This document shows positions 21,446 through 32,410 of a stretch of 64,000 nt of DNA, piece after piece. Origin of the DNA: Blastobasis lacticolella (lineage: Eukaryota > Arthropoda > Insecta > Lepidoptera > Blastobasidae). Where the stretch lies: positions 2,232,001 to 2,296,000 of the forward strand of contig LR990055.1 in assembly GCA_905147135.1 (NCBI GenBank). The letters run 5' to 3'. Under the pieces are notes generated by a model. That model was not told where the DNA came from. It worked only from the letters and a program-made list of their open reading frames with translations, and made no database searches. How positions within the stretch are numbered: position 1 is the first letter of the stretch; each line of letters begins with the position of its first letter. The position numbers and the translations under genes were made by a program.

Positions 21446-22355
21446 GGGGAGAAACTATGATTAGATTAGATGATTCACTTCGTTTTGCACCTTGATTTTA
21501 CCGAATTTAACTTGTGCAATTGTTGAATATTTTTTCCTCCGAATATCACCCATTTTGCACAATAATAACAGGGTCGGCAATACGGATATCCTCTGCATAT
21601 AAATATAAAAAAAGAAAATAGCCTGAGCGTGGAGATTATGGGCAAACCCTTCACCAATGTGAAGGCTTAAGTCGAGCAGTGGACTGTCATGAACTGATGA
21701 TGTAACAGAGTCAATCTTACAATAAAATGTATCGTCAATAACTAGGAATGTATTATTTATATCTTTCCATTGTTGTGGCTTCTCACATTTCATGGTGGAC
21801 CTATAATAGTATCCTAAAAAAATTTAAGGCAATTCGGTTCTGATGTCCTCATAAATTGACCGATCAAAATCTATCCAAACTATTTCTCATACTAATCAGC
21901 ATAAAATCTTTGAACCGCTAAAAGCCACGGCCGAGGAAAAGGGATGGTATAATCGACTCTGAGATCGTATAATCGAATGTTCGGTTTTCGTTGCAGATAA
22001 TCTAAATTCTATGTTAGATATTTTACTGGTAACCAGTCGTCCCGTGACCATGATGCATGCAACTGTGTCGAAATATCGGGCTACTCGTCAACAAAAGTAC
22101 ACGGTAGGAAACCCGGAACATACCCTTAAAATGTGTAATAATAACCGCGATAGTTTAAAACATCATCTATGTTAGATTACTTACTTATTGTTCCGGTTTA
22201 TTCGACCCATAATATATTACATAAATAAAACACGTTATTTTTATCATATAAACCTCATATTTATCATTAGGTATTAAACTTTCATAAACAGTTTGTCAGT
22301 AAAAACGATACATAAATAACCTAACCTACAAAAAAATTCGCACAACCGCCGACTA
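21446..22355. other. Mostly unassigned, with two repeat fragments
   Basis: 21623-21705 ('gcctgagcgtggagattatg' ending in gatgatg) looks like a short retroposon 3' end. 22075-22165 is the inverted counterpart of 16078-16185. The rest is unrecognised. Confidence 0.45.
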
Positions 22356-22565
22356 AGTTTACATACACTCAAATATTTTCTAAACTACTGAACCCATTTT
22401 ATTAAACAAAGTTAAGAACCATCTCGATTAAACTGGCTTTCAAATAAAGAAAACCGCATAGAAATCGATCCATCCATTCGGAAGCTACGATGCCACAAAC
22501 AGAGCCACAAAGCTACAGATACACACGTCAAACTTCTAACACCTCACTTTATGTCGGATATAAAA
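22356..22565 (+). mobile_element. Dispersed repeat M (Helitron/SINE-like), near complete
   Basis: 'ctactgaacccattttatta', 'actggctttcaaataaagaa' and 'cacgtcaaacttctaacacc' blocks. Related copies lie at 59125-59290 and 61650-62235. Class unresolved. Confidence 0.55.
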
Positions 22566-22579
22566 AGTTATAAAGATAG

Positions 22580-22690
22580 CACTTTCTAGCGATAAGGCCG
22601 CCTTTGCGCGCATATGAGTAGTTTTTTTTTCTGTAATGTATATTTTAAATTTTGTGTGTGCAATAAAGAGTATTTTCTTACTTACTTACT
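22580..22690 (+). mobile_element. LINE 3' UTR end (family T)
   Basis: 'agcgataaggccgcctttgc' to 'gtgcaataaagagtatttt'. A second copy lies at 58268-58370. Confidence 0.6.
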
Positions 22691-23112
22691 TTCTGCAGTC
22701 GTTTTATTAAGGTCTCGCTAGTGATTCAAATCCAGTCAAAGATCGATTTTAAACCAGAAAAGAATCGGTTTCAATCACAGCTTTTTTTTAAAGAATCGCC
22801 ATCCCTACACCGAACTTTATGGCGGCCATTAAAATAATATTCCAAAGCTACAGCTCCAAAATATCACGGACCGACTAAATCGCGGCACGTGTCCCCTCTA
22901 ATGCAATATGCATGTCCTGACTGCATACGAATTAGCGGCGGTTTAAAATAATAATGGATACACAATGGCTTTTAGTTGTAATTTTATTTATCGAGGTGGT
23001 TTGTGTGGGCGGCGATGGGAGACGATGAGGAGGAGATGGTAGGCTTAAGAGGGTATGAATACTGATGCTATGGAGTAATAATAATTTTTATACAAGCCTT
23101 GAGGAAATGAAA
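22691..23112. other. Unassigned stretch
   Basis: No family recognised. Confidence 0.4.
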
Positions 23113-23369
23113 CCGTGTGGTGTCCGGCAGAGTAGAATAGCACCAACCCTTTATATTCGTGAGTGTCGTACAACGCGACCAATGCTTTCGAGGCAAAATA
23201 TCTAGTGTTTACGTAGGCTGGAAAATGGGCAGCAGGTTTTTCATTGTTATTTTTAAAACACTGCGCTCTCTAACCCGCCTGCCAAACGTGGAGATGATTG
23301 CAATAACCTCCTCTTTCATGGGTGAGGTCCTAAGTCCTGCAGTGGACTGTTATGGACTGTGATGATGAT
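23113..23369 (+). mobile_element. SINE A copy A4, full length
   Basis: Complete from ccgtgtggtgtccggcag to a gatgatgat tail. More diverged than other copies. No clear TSD. Confidence 0.78.
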
Positions 23370-23380
23370 AGCGGGAAATT

Positions 23381-23640
23381 GGAGCGTCGGTGGCCTAATG
23401 CTTAAGGATCCGTCTTCCTGCGGTCCCAGAGCCACCTTGTATCGATGACACTTTTCTAAGTTATGTGCATTGGCTGAACAGGGGAACCTGACCAGATTGG
23501 ATCATGGTAACACCTTTACTATAAGAGCATCGGTCGGTGTTCAACTAATGTACATAACTCAGAAAAGAGTCATTGGTATTTGGTACCTCGGGGTACGAGT
23601 TGGACCCCTTAACCATTACGCTACAACGCCGTTAAACAGG
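23381..23640. mobile_element. Composite of two SINE B pieces, tail-to-tail
   Basis: 23381-23478 is a plus-strand head ('ggagcgtcggtggcctaatg'). 23479-23640 is a minus-strand body and head ('ggggaacctgaccagattgg' onward). Both tRNA-like ends face outward. Confidence 0.65.
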
Positions 23641-23941
23641 CATTATTACGCATTGTAATTTAACAGTACCTACACGAAACTGAAAATATAAGTGACGGCG
23701 GCCTGAAGCAATACAGAATCCATCAATTTCAATGTCCATCAAAACAGTATTAGGTCCAATTTCGACAACGCGCGTAAAGGGATCTCTTCCATCTTCGTCA
23801 GACAAAGCGCCGAATAAAATAGCTGACACGAGGTTAAATTCGTGGCCTGTCCGTTTTGACATTCAATAATGCCACTATAAATTTACGTGCCTTTCTCGAC
23901 GACGTTGTGAGGGATGGGATCGGTTTCGGTTTCCGACAAGG

Positions 23942-24095
23942 GTTTTTTAGTTAGACTCTGACCGCCATCTTACCTGGTGGTGAGTGGCGATGCGGACGTT
24001 GATGGAGCATGCCCGTCTAGGAACAGCCTATTCACTCTCGCGTTGAAGGCGTGTAGATTATAATGATCAGGCAGCTTATTCACACGCCTAGACAT
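23942..24095 (-). mobile_element. LINE F (Jockey-like) 3' end copy F1
   Basis: 'gaccgccatcttacctggtg' and 'acagcctattcactctcgcg'. The coding end is degraded. Confidence 0.65.
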
Positions 24096-25102
24096 ATTCT
24101 CAGGCCTACGTCTTACAGGGTATAGGGTACAGGGTACCCTGACACTCACCTTTTACCTTTACATGTATGCCACCGTTTACAGGTACAGAAAGAGCTTTAA
24201 ATCTGGCATAGGAAAAAACATTACAAAACAACCCTTGTCAATATGAAATTGTCACACGATGTAGTAGGCAATTTTTTTATTTTATTTTATCAATTTACCC
24301 CCTCAAAGTAACCCCCATTTAAGGCCATAAACTACTTATAAAATTTCCAGTAAAATATAAATAAATTACTTATATAAAATATTCTGTATTTTTAATTAAA
24401 ATGTTTAGACTGTAGTTTCGGAGATTCATTCGTTCGTCTATTTTTTTAAATAGGTAATTTAAAAAATACTGATCTAAACAATATTAAATAAGATCTATAA
24501 TTTCAATGTTTATTTATGGATAAATTATCGATAAGTTTAATTTCGGGTTCAGTTGCACTGTTTAGAACTGAAACTGTCAAATCCATAATCGCAGGTACAT
24601 CGTACGTAGGTATCGTACATCCATAATCTCAAAAGTAACGTGTGAATGTAAATATTTTTCCAAACGAGAATTGAATTGATGATACTAAGTATCATCATCA
24701 GAAGTTTCTCTTTTATTTTGTTTGGGTCTCGGTCTAAATTGGCCATCAGGTATCCCATCCCTACAGCCGTTGTCCCTTCATGAATGTGGTGCCGTAACTC
24801 TTGGTGACCCACATATTGACTCACAGATTTTTTATATGGATCTTTCGATTGATTGATACCCGACAGTATTACTTTCTTCCGGCATCGACAACAATTTGTG
24901 TCGACTAAGCAATAACGTGACCAATATGTCTAATGGATGTATTTAGTACTCTGGTAGGTTTGTTGTAACTTTTACCATGGTGTGTGGAAAGCTTTAGTGA
25001 CCCTGAAATAAAGTCCTGAGTGAAAAAGTCACAAATTTAATTCTGTTTGAGTTAAATACCCAAAAAAGAGAAAGTACAATAGTGTTATAAGTTGACGTAA
25101 CT
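24096..25102. other. Unassigned stretch of about 1 kb
   Basis: AT-rich. No recognised repeat or domain, including in the 91-codon minus frame at 24549-24824. Confidence 0.4.
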
Positions 25103-25288
25103 GTTTTTTTTTCTTGCCAGGCATTTGACCGTCACCTCACCTGGTGGTAAGTGACGATGCGGCCGATGATGGAGCATGCCTGTCTAAGAACAGCCTATTC
25201 ACTCTAGCCTTGAAGGCATCCAGATTATATTGATCAGGGAACACACTCGCAGGCAACGCGTTCCACTCCTTAGCCGTACGCATTATTA
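25103..25288 (-). mobile_element. LINE F (Jockey-like) 3' end copy F2
   Basis: T-run (A-tail) at 25104-25112, then the 3' UTR and the C-terminal coding block ('ggcaacgcgttccactcctt'). Confidence 0.7.
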
Positions 25289-25494
25289 ATTATAGTATCT
25301 GTATATCTGTCTATGGCATCATAGCTGCCGAACAGATGACCGGTTGGTGGATGCGATTTCCTCTATTTGATAGTTAAATCGAGATGGTGGTAGATTTGTT
25401 TCATTAAAATCGGTTCAGTAGTTTTGAAGATATTTCAGTATAATATGTGAACTTGGATGGGGTTATCCGATTTTGTTCTATCGGTTAGGTTTTG

Positions 25495-25733
25495 TTTTCA
25501 TATATTATACACTAATAATCATCTTGGCGTTAATGTCCCAGTTGTGCTCTCGCGCACGAGGGCCCGGGGTCCGCCTTGACCATGATCCAGGATTTAGCAG
25601 GTCATCTAATTACAGTGGAGCGACTGCCATCTGATCTCCATGACCCTGCTACCAGGGGAACCTGACCAGATTGGATCATGGTTACACACACATCCAGTCG
25701 CCTGAATGTGCAGGTTTTCATATATTATACACT
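25495..25733 (-). mobile_element. SINE B copy B5, 5'-truncated, with 19-bp TSD
   Basis: The element spans 25514-25713. The flanks ttttcatatattatacact at 25495-25513 and 25715-25733 are identical. Only the 3' half of the SINE is present and its tail is next to the left TSD, showing truncation at insertion. Confidence 0.9.
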
Positions 25734-25864
25734 GACGAGAAAAAATACACACTTAAACACACACTGTCACATACTTAAACTACGATATTTCACAAACTAG
25801 TAAATACAGCTTCATTGCACAAAATGTATATTAAAACGAGTTTTATTTTACACATTACATCCTT

Positions 25865-26205
25865 TTTACTGAGATGCTATTAATGCGTTGCCCGCCTCTA
25901 AAGAGACCAGAGGGCCTAGTGTGAGTTCCGCTTCGATTTTACTTAACTATCGCGTTTGCGTTTACGTCGAAATTAGTATGAAGAAAAAAACTTCATTTAC
26001 GTACCACTAGGCGGCGCTATATATTTTTTCATACTAATTTTCACGTAAACGCAAACGCGATAGTAAAGTCAAATCGAAGCGGAACTCACACTAGGCCCTC
26101 AGTAATATACCTCTTAAACGACCCTATGTCATAGTCCAAAGGAAACACTGTGGCTCATTCCACATCCGAATCGTGCGAGCGAGAAACGTTCTTTCGGACA
26201 TCCTT
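25865..26205 (-). mobile_element. LINE C 3' piece C4, split by MITE U
   Basis: 25870-25910 ('aatgcgttgcccgcctctaa') and 26100-26205 ('taatatacctcttaaacgac' to 'gaaacgttctttcgga') are adjacent in the family sequence. Confidence 0.75.
25911..26099. mobile_element. MITE U (189 bp), nearly palindromic, CAG duplication
   Basis: Arms start AGGGCCTAGTGTGAG and pair for about 75 bp with few mismatches around a spacer of about 35 bp. CAG lies at 25908-25910 and 26100-26102. Confidence 0.82.
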
Positions 26206-26276
26206 ATTTTTACGGTGGCCGCACACCGTTAAGTGAGCCGTCTGACCATGACGATACTTACGTGGCGATTATGTGC

Positions 26277-26534
26277 CGTGTGGTGTCCGGCAGAGTAGAA
26301 TAGCACCAACCCCTTACACTCGTGGGTGTCGTACAAGGCGACTAATGTTATCGAGGCAAAAGATCTAGAGTCTCCGTAGTTTGGAAAATGGGCAGCAGCA
26401 TTTTCCATTGTTATATTTAAACACTGCGATCTCCAACCCGCCTGTCAAGCGTGGAGATTATGGCAATAACCTCCCCTTTAGTGGGAGAGGCCCTAAGTCC
26501 TGCAGTGGACTGTAATGGGCTGTGATGTGATGAT
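26277..26534 (+). mobile_element. SINE A copy A5, full length
   Basis: From gtgtggtgtccggcagagta to a gatgtgatgatgat tail. The 7-bp gattatg on both sides (26267, 26535) is a weak TSD candidate. Confidence 0.8.
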
Positions 26535-26541
26535 GATTATG

Positions 26542-26840
26542 GAAAATCCTCTAGTCGTGTAGAGGTGGTATGGAGTATTCTTATTCCTTCTTGAAGAGAT
26601 TGCCCAGGTAATGGACATAGCCAAGCTCTGGCTAGATCGATTTTATTATGTCGACAGAACGCAGATTACTCAGAGAAGTCTCCGTGATCGATGAGCTTAC
26701 CTCTGTCGAAATCCCGTATACGAATCAATTTCCACTAGCTGTTGTCCCCACGACGGTCGCGACCCACGTTCAATCGCGGGATCCTGTTACTTTTCCGGGA
26801 CATGACACTTTATTTAGCAAAAGAATTTTCAAAAAGACGA
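26542..26840. other. Unassigned stretch
   Basis: A 68-codon plus-strand frame (26648-26854) has no recognised domain. Confidence 0.4.
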
Positions 26841-26889
26841 CTACCTATGCATAATATAAAAGACGTTCTTTTATATTATGCATAGGTAG
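26841..26889. repeat. Perfect 49-bp palindrome (23-bp arms, 3-bp centre)
   Basis: ctacctatgcataatataaa... is followed, after cgt, by its exact complement. The right arm ends where LINE C copy C5 begins. Confidence 0.95.
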
Positions 26890-27053
26890 CTCGTACGATT
26901 CGGATGTGGAATGAGCTCCCAGCGACAGTGTTTCCTTTGGACTGTGACATGGGATCGTTCAAGAGGTATATTAGAGGTCTCTTGAGAGACGGGCAACGCA
27001 TTGGTGACTCCTCTGGTGTTGCTGATGTCCATAGGCGGCGGAGACCACTTTCC
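26890..27053 (+). mobile_element. LINE C 3' piece C5
   Basis: Coding end with MWNELPATVFPLDCDMGSF and 3' UTR, cut off before the A-tail. Confidence 0.75.
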
Positions 27054-27373
27054 GAACGAATCTTAAGCGAGAGGTGCACAGCACATGCCACGGACCAATG
27101 GCCCTCTTTCAGAGTTGTGTAGAAGAGTACAAGAGCATTATCACCACAACAAAATGTTCCTTTGTATTACAACACAAAAGTTTTTAGATTTCCCTTAGGC
27201 ACAAAAACTGGTCTTTGAACAGGAGAGTATTTTTTATGAATTACACCTAAGCGTTCCCCATGAACCATTATGTCTATTGGTGAAAACTGAATGAAAATAA
27301 GTTCAGTAGTTTTAGAAGTAACGCGAACAGCCAGATGCGGTGTGGGTCTTTATTTTATAAAATGTAGTGTTAT

Positions 27374-27770
27374 TTGAAGTGGTTAGTTAAGAGCGTCGGT
27401 AGCAGGGCGGTTGAGTATCCAACTCGCAAGCGAGAGGTACCGGGGTCGAATCCCGCTGCGGCCATGTACCAATGACTATTTTATGAGTTATGTACAATTG
27501 TACATTAGTTGAATACTAACCGATTCTATTACGGTGAGGGAAAACATCGTAATGAAACCTGCAAATTCAGGCAACTAAATTTGTAACCATGATCCAATAT
27601 GGTCAGGTTCCCTTGGTAGCAGGGTCACGAAGGTCAGATGGTAGTCGCTCAACTGTAATTACCTGATCGCCAAATCCTGGATCATGGTGAAGGCGGACCC
27701 CGGGCCCTAGTTCTCGAGAGCACAACCGGGACATTAACGCCAAGATGATGATGAGTTGAAGTGGTTAGTT
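27374..27770 (+). mobile_element. SINE B copy B6, full length, with 15-bp TSD
   Basis: The element is 27389-27755 (367 bp). TSD ttgaagtggttagtt at 27374-27388 and 27756-27770. Head with a GTCGAATCCC B box, body, and tail ccaagatgatgatga. This is the best full-length reference copy in the window. Confidence 0.92.
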
Positions 27771-28012
27771 GAACTCTATCCGATGTTCTTACGATGAGGG
27801 AAAATACCGCGATAAAACATGCACATTCACCAGAGATCAAGATGATGATGAGAGATGTGGTGGTCAATAGGCGACTTAACAACCACGGTATTCAGATGGC
27901 AGTCTCTCCACTGTAATTACCTGATCTGCCAAATCCTGGATCGTTTCAAAGTGGACACCGGGCCCTCGTATGCTAGAGCATAGCCGGGACATTAAGGCCA
28001 AGATGATGATTA
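27764..28012 (+). mobile_element. SINE B copy B7, 5'-truncated
   Basis: Body 'gaactctatccgatgttctt' to tail 'ggccaagatgatgat'. About 55 bp of unrelated or rearranged sequence (27833-27890) replaces part of the body. Confidence 0.75.
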
Positions 28013-28035
28013 TCATTGTTAACACTCTATCCTAA

Positions 28036-28227
28036 TCTATACTATAATATTATAAAGAGGAAAGGTTTGATTTTTTGTTTGTTTGTTTGTATTGAAAAGG
28101 CTTCGAAACTACTGGACCGATTTCAAAAATTCTTTCACCTTTGGGAAGCTACACTATCCCCGGGTGACATAGGCTATATACCCGTGTACCCGTAGTGGTA
28201 CCCGTGCGAAGCCGGGGCGGCTGCTAG
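28036..28227 (+). mobile_element. Helitron-like element H2a, complete (192 bp)
   Basis: Starts TCTATACTATAATATTATAA after A and ends gcggctgCTAG before T. Two minus-strand relatives lie at 32225-32410 and 60115-60300. Confidence 0.68.
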
Positions 28228-28874
28228 TGTGTTATACATTTTAAGTAGATATAAGTTACTACAAGACAGTTTGTCGACTCGACGACACGATCAAGTAATA
28301 TCAAGCTTACAATTAAATTCACAAGTAACAGAAACCGTCTAAAACAAGAAACTCGACATTCAAACAGAAGTCAATATATCCTGAGGCAGATAACAAAGGT
28401 TTTGTCAAGGGTGCGGATGGGGTGCGGTTTTTTGATAAATTAAACCGACATCCCCAGGGCTAGAAGGGGCTGAAAGGTTTTTGGAGGGTAAACGGTCAAA
28501 GATACGGCGCGCGACTGCGGGTAGTCGGAGAAAATGTTTTCTTTGAAAATAAAATTTCTCCTACCTACCTAACGAGATGGGAATGAATATGGAATTAAAT
28601 CGTATCCATTCTTGTTAGCAGATGCTTTTAGCAGATTGAAAATTGTGTTTCGGGTTTGAATTTATAACAATTACTTAATTTAACTGATTGATAGTCTGAT
28701 GATAGGCGGTGTGAGTTTATTTATTCTTGTACTTACTACAAACAAATCTTTTATGTTAGTAAAGCTTAGCTACAACTACGAGTACTTGGCTCCTAGTTAA
28801 GAAGTAGGTCGCTACTGTCGAAACTGTTTCAGCATTTTCAGTATTCAAGATTCTCGGTCGTAACAAATCGTAAG
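28228..28874. other. Unassigned stretch
   Basis: No family recognised. Confidence 0.4.
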
Positions 28875-29036
28875 TTTTTTTTTTAATGTTATACGGCAGA
28901 CAAACAGGCAAGCGGGCCACCTGATAGAAAGTGGTCACCGCCGCCTATGGACATCAGCAACACCAGGGGAGTCACTGACGCGTTGCCCGCCTCTGAAGAG
29001 ACCTCTAATATACCTCTTGAACGATCCCATGTCATA
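28875..29036 (-). mobile_element. LINE C 3' end copy C6
   Basis: A-tail (T-run at 28875-28884), 3' UTR and coding end. Cut where MITE E1 begins. Confidence 0.78.
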
Positions 29037-29040
29037 AGTT

Positions 29041-29180
29041 GCACGGCTAGCACAAGTGTGCACTTGTTGAAAAGGCGCGACATAGATACTGCTATCTCTT
29101 TCTTCCTAGTATTCAGAGAAGGAAACAAACGCTGTCTCGCGGCGCGAGCTATATTGTGGGCACACTTGTGCTAGCTGTGC
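29041..29180. mobile_element. MITE E copy E1 (140 bp)
   Basis: Inverted ends gcacggctagcacaagtgtg and its complement (20 of 21 paired). The interior matches E2 at 43801-43946 in opposite orientation ('ctcgcggcgcgagct'). Confidence 0.78.
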
Positions 29181-29394
29181 TGCAAATGAAGACTTAAGGT
29201 GATCACAAGGAACAGGAACAGAATCGAATGAGGTTTTAATGGTATATAATACATTATCATTTAGAGTGTCGGTATCGGCACTAATGTCTACTGGCTCCAA
29301 CTCGTAATCGAGAGGTATTGAGTTTAATCCCCGAGTTTGACTTTTTCTGAGCTATGTGCATACATTAGTTGAACACTAACCCATGCCCTTGCAG

Positions 29395-29641
29395 TCATCA
29401 TCATCATTACAGCCCATCAACAGTCCACTGCAGGACTCCCACGAAAGGGGAGGTTATTGCCATAATCTCCACGCTTGGCAGGCGGGTTGGAGGTCGCAGT
29501 GTTGTAAATATAACAATGGAAAACGCTGCTGCCCATTTTCCAGCCTACAGATACTCTAGATCTTTGGTCTTTGGCCGTGTTATGTCCAGCAGAGTAGAAA
29601 AGCACCAACCCCTTACACTCGTGGGTGTCGTACAAGGCGAC
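29395..29641 (-). mobile_element. SINE A copy A6 with inverted 5' end
   Basis: 29395-29573 is the 3' part on the minus strand. 29575-29641 is the family's 5' end ('cagcagagtagaaaagcacc' onward) on the plus strand. The two parts are consecutive in the consensus except for a loss of roughly a dozen bases, as produced by twin priming. Confidence 0.82.
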
Positions 29642-29658
29642 AGTGAGGGATACCTATA

Positions 29659-29878
29659 GGCTAATAACGGAACTCTGTTTTTGCCAACAATTCTCTGGTT
29701 TCAATGATTGAAATTGTTACTTTTACGATTACTAATGATCGATTTAATAGTTTCAGTTTATTGCAATGGAATTTTGTCAGCAACTGAACCCATGAAATCG
29801 ATTACACATAACAGCAAAAGCAACGATTTCAACAATTGAAATCAGAGAATTGTTACCAACAGAGTTATGTAATTAGTT
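29659..29878. mobile_element. MITE K copy K2, TA on both sides
   Basis: Same interior as K1 ('ttcaatgattgaaattgtta'). TA lies at 29657-29658 and 29879-29880, as for Tc1/mariner-type elements. Confidence 0.83.
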
Positions 29879-30091
29879 TACTGCACATTCAGGCGACTGA
29901 ATATGTTAACCATGATCCAATCCGGTAAGGGTCTCTTGTTAACAGGGACGGACGGAGGTTACGGACGTCAGATGGCAGTCGCTCCACTGCAATTACCTGA
30001 TATTTCAAATCCTGGATTATGGTCATGGCGGTCCCCGGGTCCTCGCACGCGTGTGCATAACCGCGATATTGACGCCAAGATATACATTTAG

Positions 30092-30350
30092 GTATAGCTT
30101 TTTTTTTTAATTTTAGACTATCCAGGCGTTTGACCGCCATCTCACCTGTTGGTTAGTAACGATGCGGTCGAAGATGGAGCATGCCTGTAGGAACAGCCTA
30201 TTCACTCTAGCCTTAAAGGCGTCCAGATTATAGTGATCAGGGAACACACTCGCAGGCAACGCGTTCCATTCCTTAGCCGTTCGCATTATAAAGGTTGAAC
30301 CAAAGCGGTTCGTGCGGGTAGCTGGAAGATCCACTACATAAGGATGATGA
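30092..30350 (-). mobile_element. LINE F (Jockey-like) 3' end copy F3
   Basis: The clearest F copy. The minus frame from 30370 encodes [29 protein letters not shown] and FKARVNRLF, the C-terminus of a Jockey-type reverse transcriptase. Then 3' UTR and A-tail (T-run at 30099). Confidence 0.8.
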
Positions 30351-30736
30351 TGTAGTATAGTATATTTCATTATTTATTTATTTATTTAATACTTTATGCA
30401 CAAAATAGTACAAAGGTGGACTTAAAGCTTTGTAGCTTTATTTTTATATCGCTTAAACACATACAAAGGCATTTTGCAGGTTTTACTTTCATGGAATTCG
30501 AAATCCGATGAGCACCCAATTTACAGAAGCCTTATATTTCCGTTAAATTAGCGTATTTCACTCGGGAATACCTATTTAGATACTCGTTAGGTGTGGCTCT
30601 TTATACCGTTGGCAATGCGAGGTTGACCAAGGTCTTCTGCTGGGCATCCGGTGGCTGGTTAAACGGTTTAGGGCTAGCGACGGACTTTTTTTATCATTAC
30701 CAGGCGAGACCTATGAAATACGGTCACGGGATTCCA
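30351..30736. other. Unassigned stretch
   Basis: Short TTTA repeats at 30372-30390. Otherwise nothing recognised. Confidence 0.4.
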
Positions 30737-30909
30737 TCAGTGTTTCCTTTGGACTATGACATGGGATCGTTCAAGAGGTATATTAGAGGTCTCTTCAGAG
30801 GCGGGCAACGCGTTGGTGACTCCCCTGGTGTTGCTGATGTCCATAGGCGGCGACCACTTTCCATCAGGTGGCCCGCATGCCTGTTTGTCTTCCGTATAAT
30901 ATAAAAAAA
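30737..30909 (+). mobile_element. LINE C 3' end copy C7
   Basis: 'gtttcctttggactatgaca' to 'ccgtataatataaaaaaaa'. Confidence 0.78.
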
Positions 30910-30962
30910 ATCTGCCTCTGAGACTGTCCAACAAGTCTCAGGCTCCCCAGCGGCAGATCTTA

Positions 30963-31092
30963 GGCGCTGTCCTAATTGGAAACGGTCGTGCGATCATGGT
31001 CGTGCTATGAGCGGTCTAAAGGTCTCCGATTGTTCGGGTGATGTCTGTCGTACAACCATGGTCGTACGACCTTTGCCAATTAGGACAACGCC
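30963..31092. mobile_element. MITE J (130 bp), TTA duplication (PIF/Harbinger-like)
   Basis: Inverted ends GGCGCTGTCCTAATTGG and complement (one mismatch). TTA lies at 30960-30962 and 31093-31095. The arms continue imperfectly ('cggtcgtgcgatcatgg'). Confidence 0.82.
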
Positions 31093-31095
31093 TTA

Positions 31096-32069
31096 GACTT
31101 CGCTTCGATAACGATATTAGGTGGACTCCTACCGAATGCCTTCGTTGCGGTGCTGAAGTTCAATTAGTCTCAATAAAGCTATGAAACGGTCACCCATCCA
31201 GTTACCGGCATCGGCGTGCGTGCTTAACTTTTCTTATCGTACTCTCACGTTTCTCCTAGACCAGGGCTTCCGAATAGCTCAGCATAAAGTGCTGTATAAA
31301 AATCAGACCGCCACCTGTCATTCCGCACGATCCGTGCGTTCCGGGGCAGGGAATTCCTTCCGGGAATGCCTCATAAACCCACTGCAAATGCAGCCTTTTG
31401 TCTATTCTGGCACTGCCCGCGTACCGCGTAGACGTCGCATTCGGCAGTTTCTAAAGTACCGTCGCGGAACTGGAAGAAATTCAATGTCGTTAGTACAATG
31501 ACGTCTATAACTATACACGTGGGCGATAGAGACAGGTAATAAAAGGGCTCTCTACAACGTGATATTTTATTCCTTTCAGCGATAGTGTCTATTCTAAATT
31601 TATTTTACTGTCAATAATAAAGGAAATATAACTCGACGCTATTGAGTAGTCTATAACCCTAATACAAGTGCGGATCTACCGTTGTGGGCATGATGGGCAT
31701 GCACATAACCTTAGTTGAGGTCCATAGGCTAACGTATTATAGTAAGTAAATAAACCTGTACAACAGAATGACATTTCAGAGTGCAGACACTTAATTCCAG
31801 TTTGGCCACCAGGTCAGACAAAGTGCTGTCGTATTATAGGTGAATTTGACTCACAAATAAATCTAAGTTAGCAAGAAGGTACCAGAGTAATACATAAGTG
31901 AGGCCTACAACCTTTTTAATTGGTGGTGCCCACAATCTTTTTAAGGGGCTGGATCCCCGCCTGCCCTAATAAGCCGCCTTCGTTATTGTACACCATTTAA
32001 AAAATTTCGGGTTATACTATCCATGTACGGTGCCAATGTCTAGATAATTTCGATATAAAGTCCCTTTTG
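31096..32069. other. Unassigned, with a possible retroelement remnant
   Basis: 31181-31501 is open for 106 codons on the plus strand, ending in a basic PRRRRIRQFLKYRR segment. I do not recognise it. The rest lacks signals. Confidence 0.35.
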
Positions 32070-32200
32070 TATACCACTAAGGTGGCAAACAAGCTTACGG
32101 TCTGTTTAATGGTAAGTATGACCCGTAGCCTATGGATGTTTGCAATACCAGGGGCGTCATTCACGCGTTGCCGACCCCGTAAAAAACTAAAATCTCTTAT
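32070..32200. mobile_element. Dispersed repeat R
   Basis: 'taccactaaggtggcaaaca' and 'cgcgttgccgaccccgtaaa' match the insert within LINE G at about 3609-3700. Probably a LINE 3' UTR piece. Confidence 0.5.
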
Positions 32201-32224
32201 CTTTTTTGTTACTTATATGTACTA

Positions 32225-32410
32225 CTAGCAGCCGCCCCGGCTTCGCACGGGTACCACTACGGGTACATGGGTATATAGCCTATGTCACCCGGGGATAGTG
32301 TAGCTTCCCAACGGTGAAAGAATTTTTGAAATTGGTCCAGTAGTTTCGAAGCCTATTCAATACAAACAAACAAAAAATCAAACATTTCCTCTTTATAATA
32401 TTAGTATAGA
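32225..32410 (-). mobile_element. Helitron-like element H2b, complete (186 bp)
   Basis: CTAG at 32225-32228 after A, and GA end at 32409-32410 before T. Differs from 60115-60300 at only about five positions. Confidence 0.7.

Larger units (their letters stand above)
29264..30086 (+). mobile_element. SINE B copy B9, broken by two insertions
   Basis: Head and first body at 29264-29394, short remnant 'tgagggata' at 29643, rest from 'ctgcacattcaggcgactga' at 29881 to 'cgccaagatata' at 30081. catttag on both outer sides is a short TSD candidate. Confidence 0.8.
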
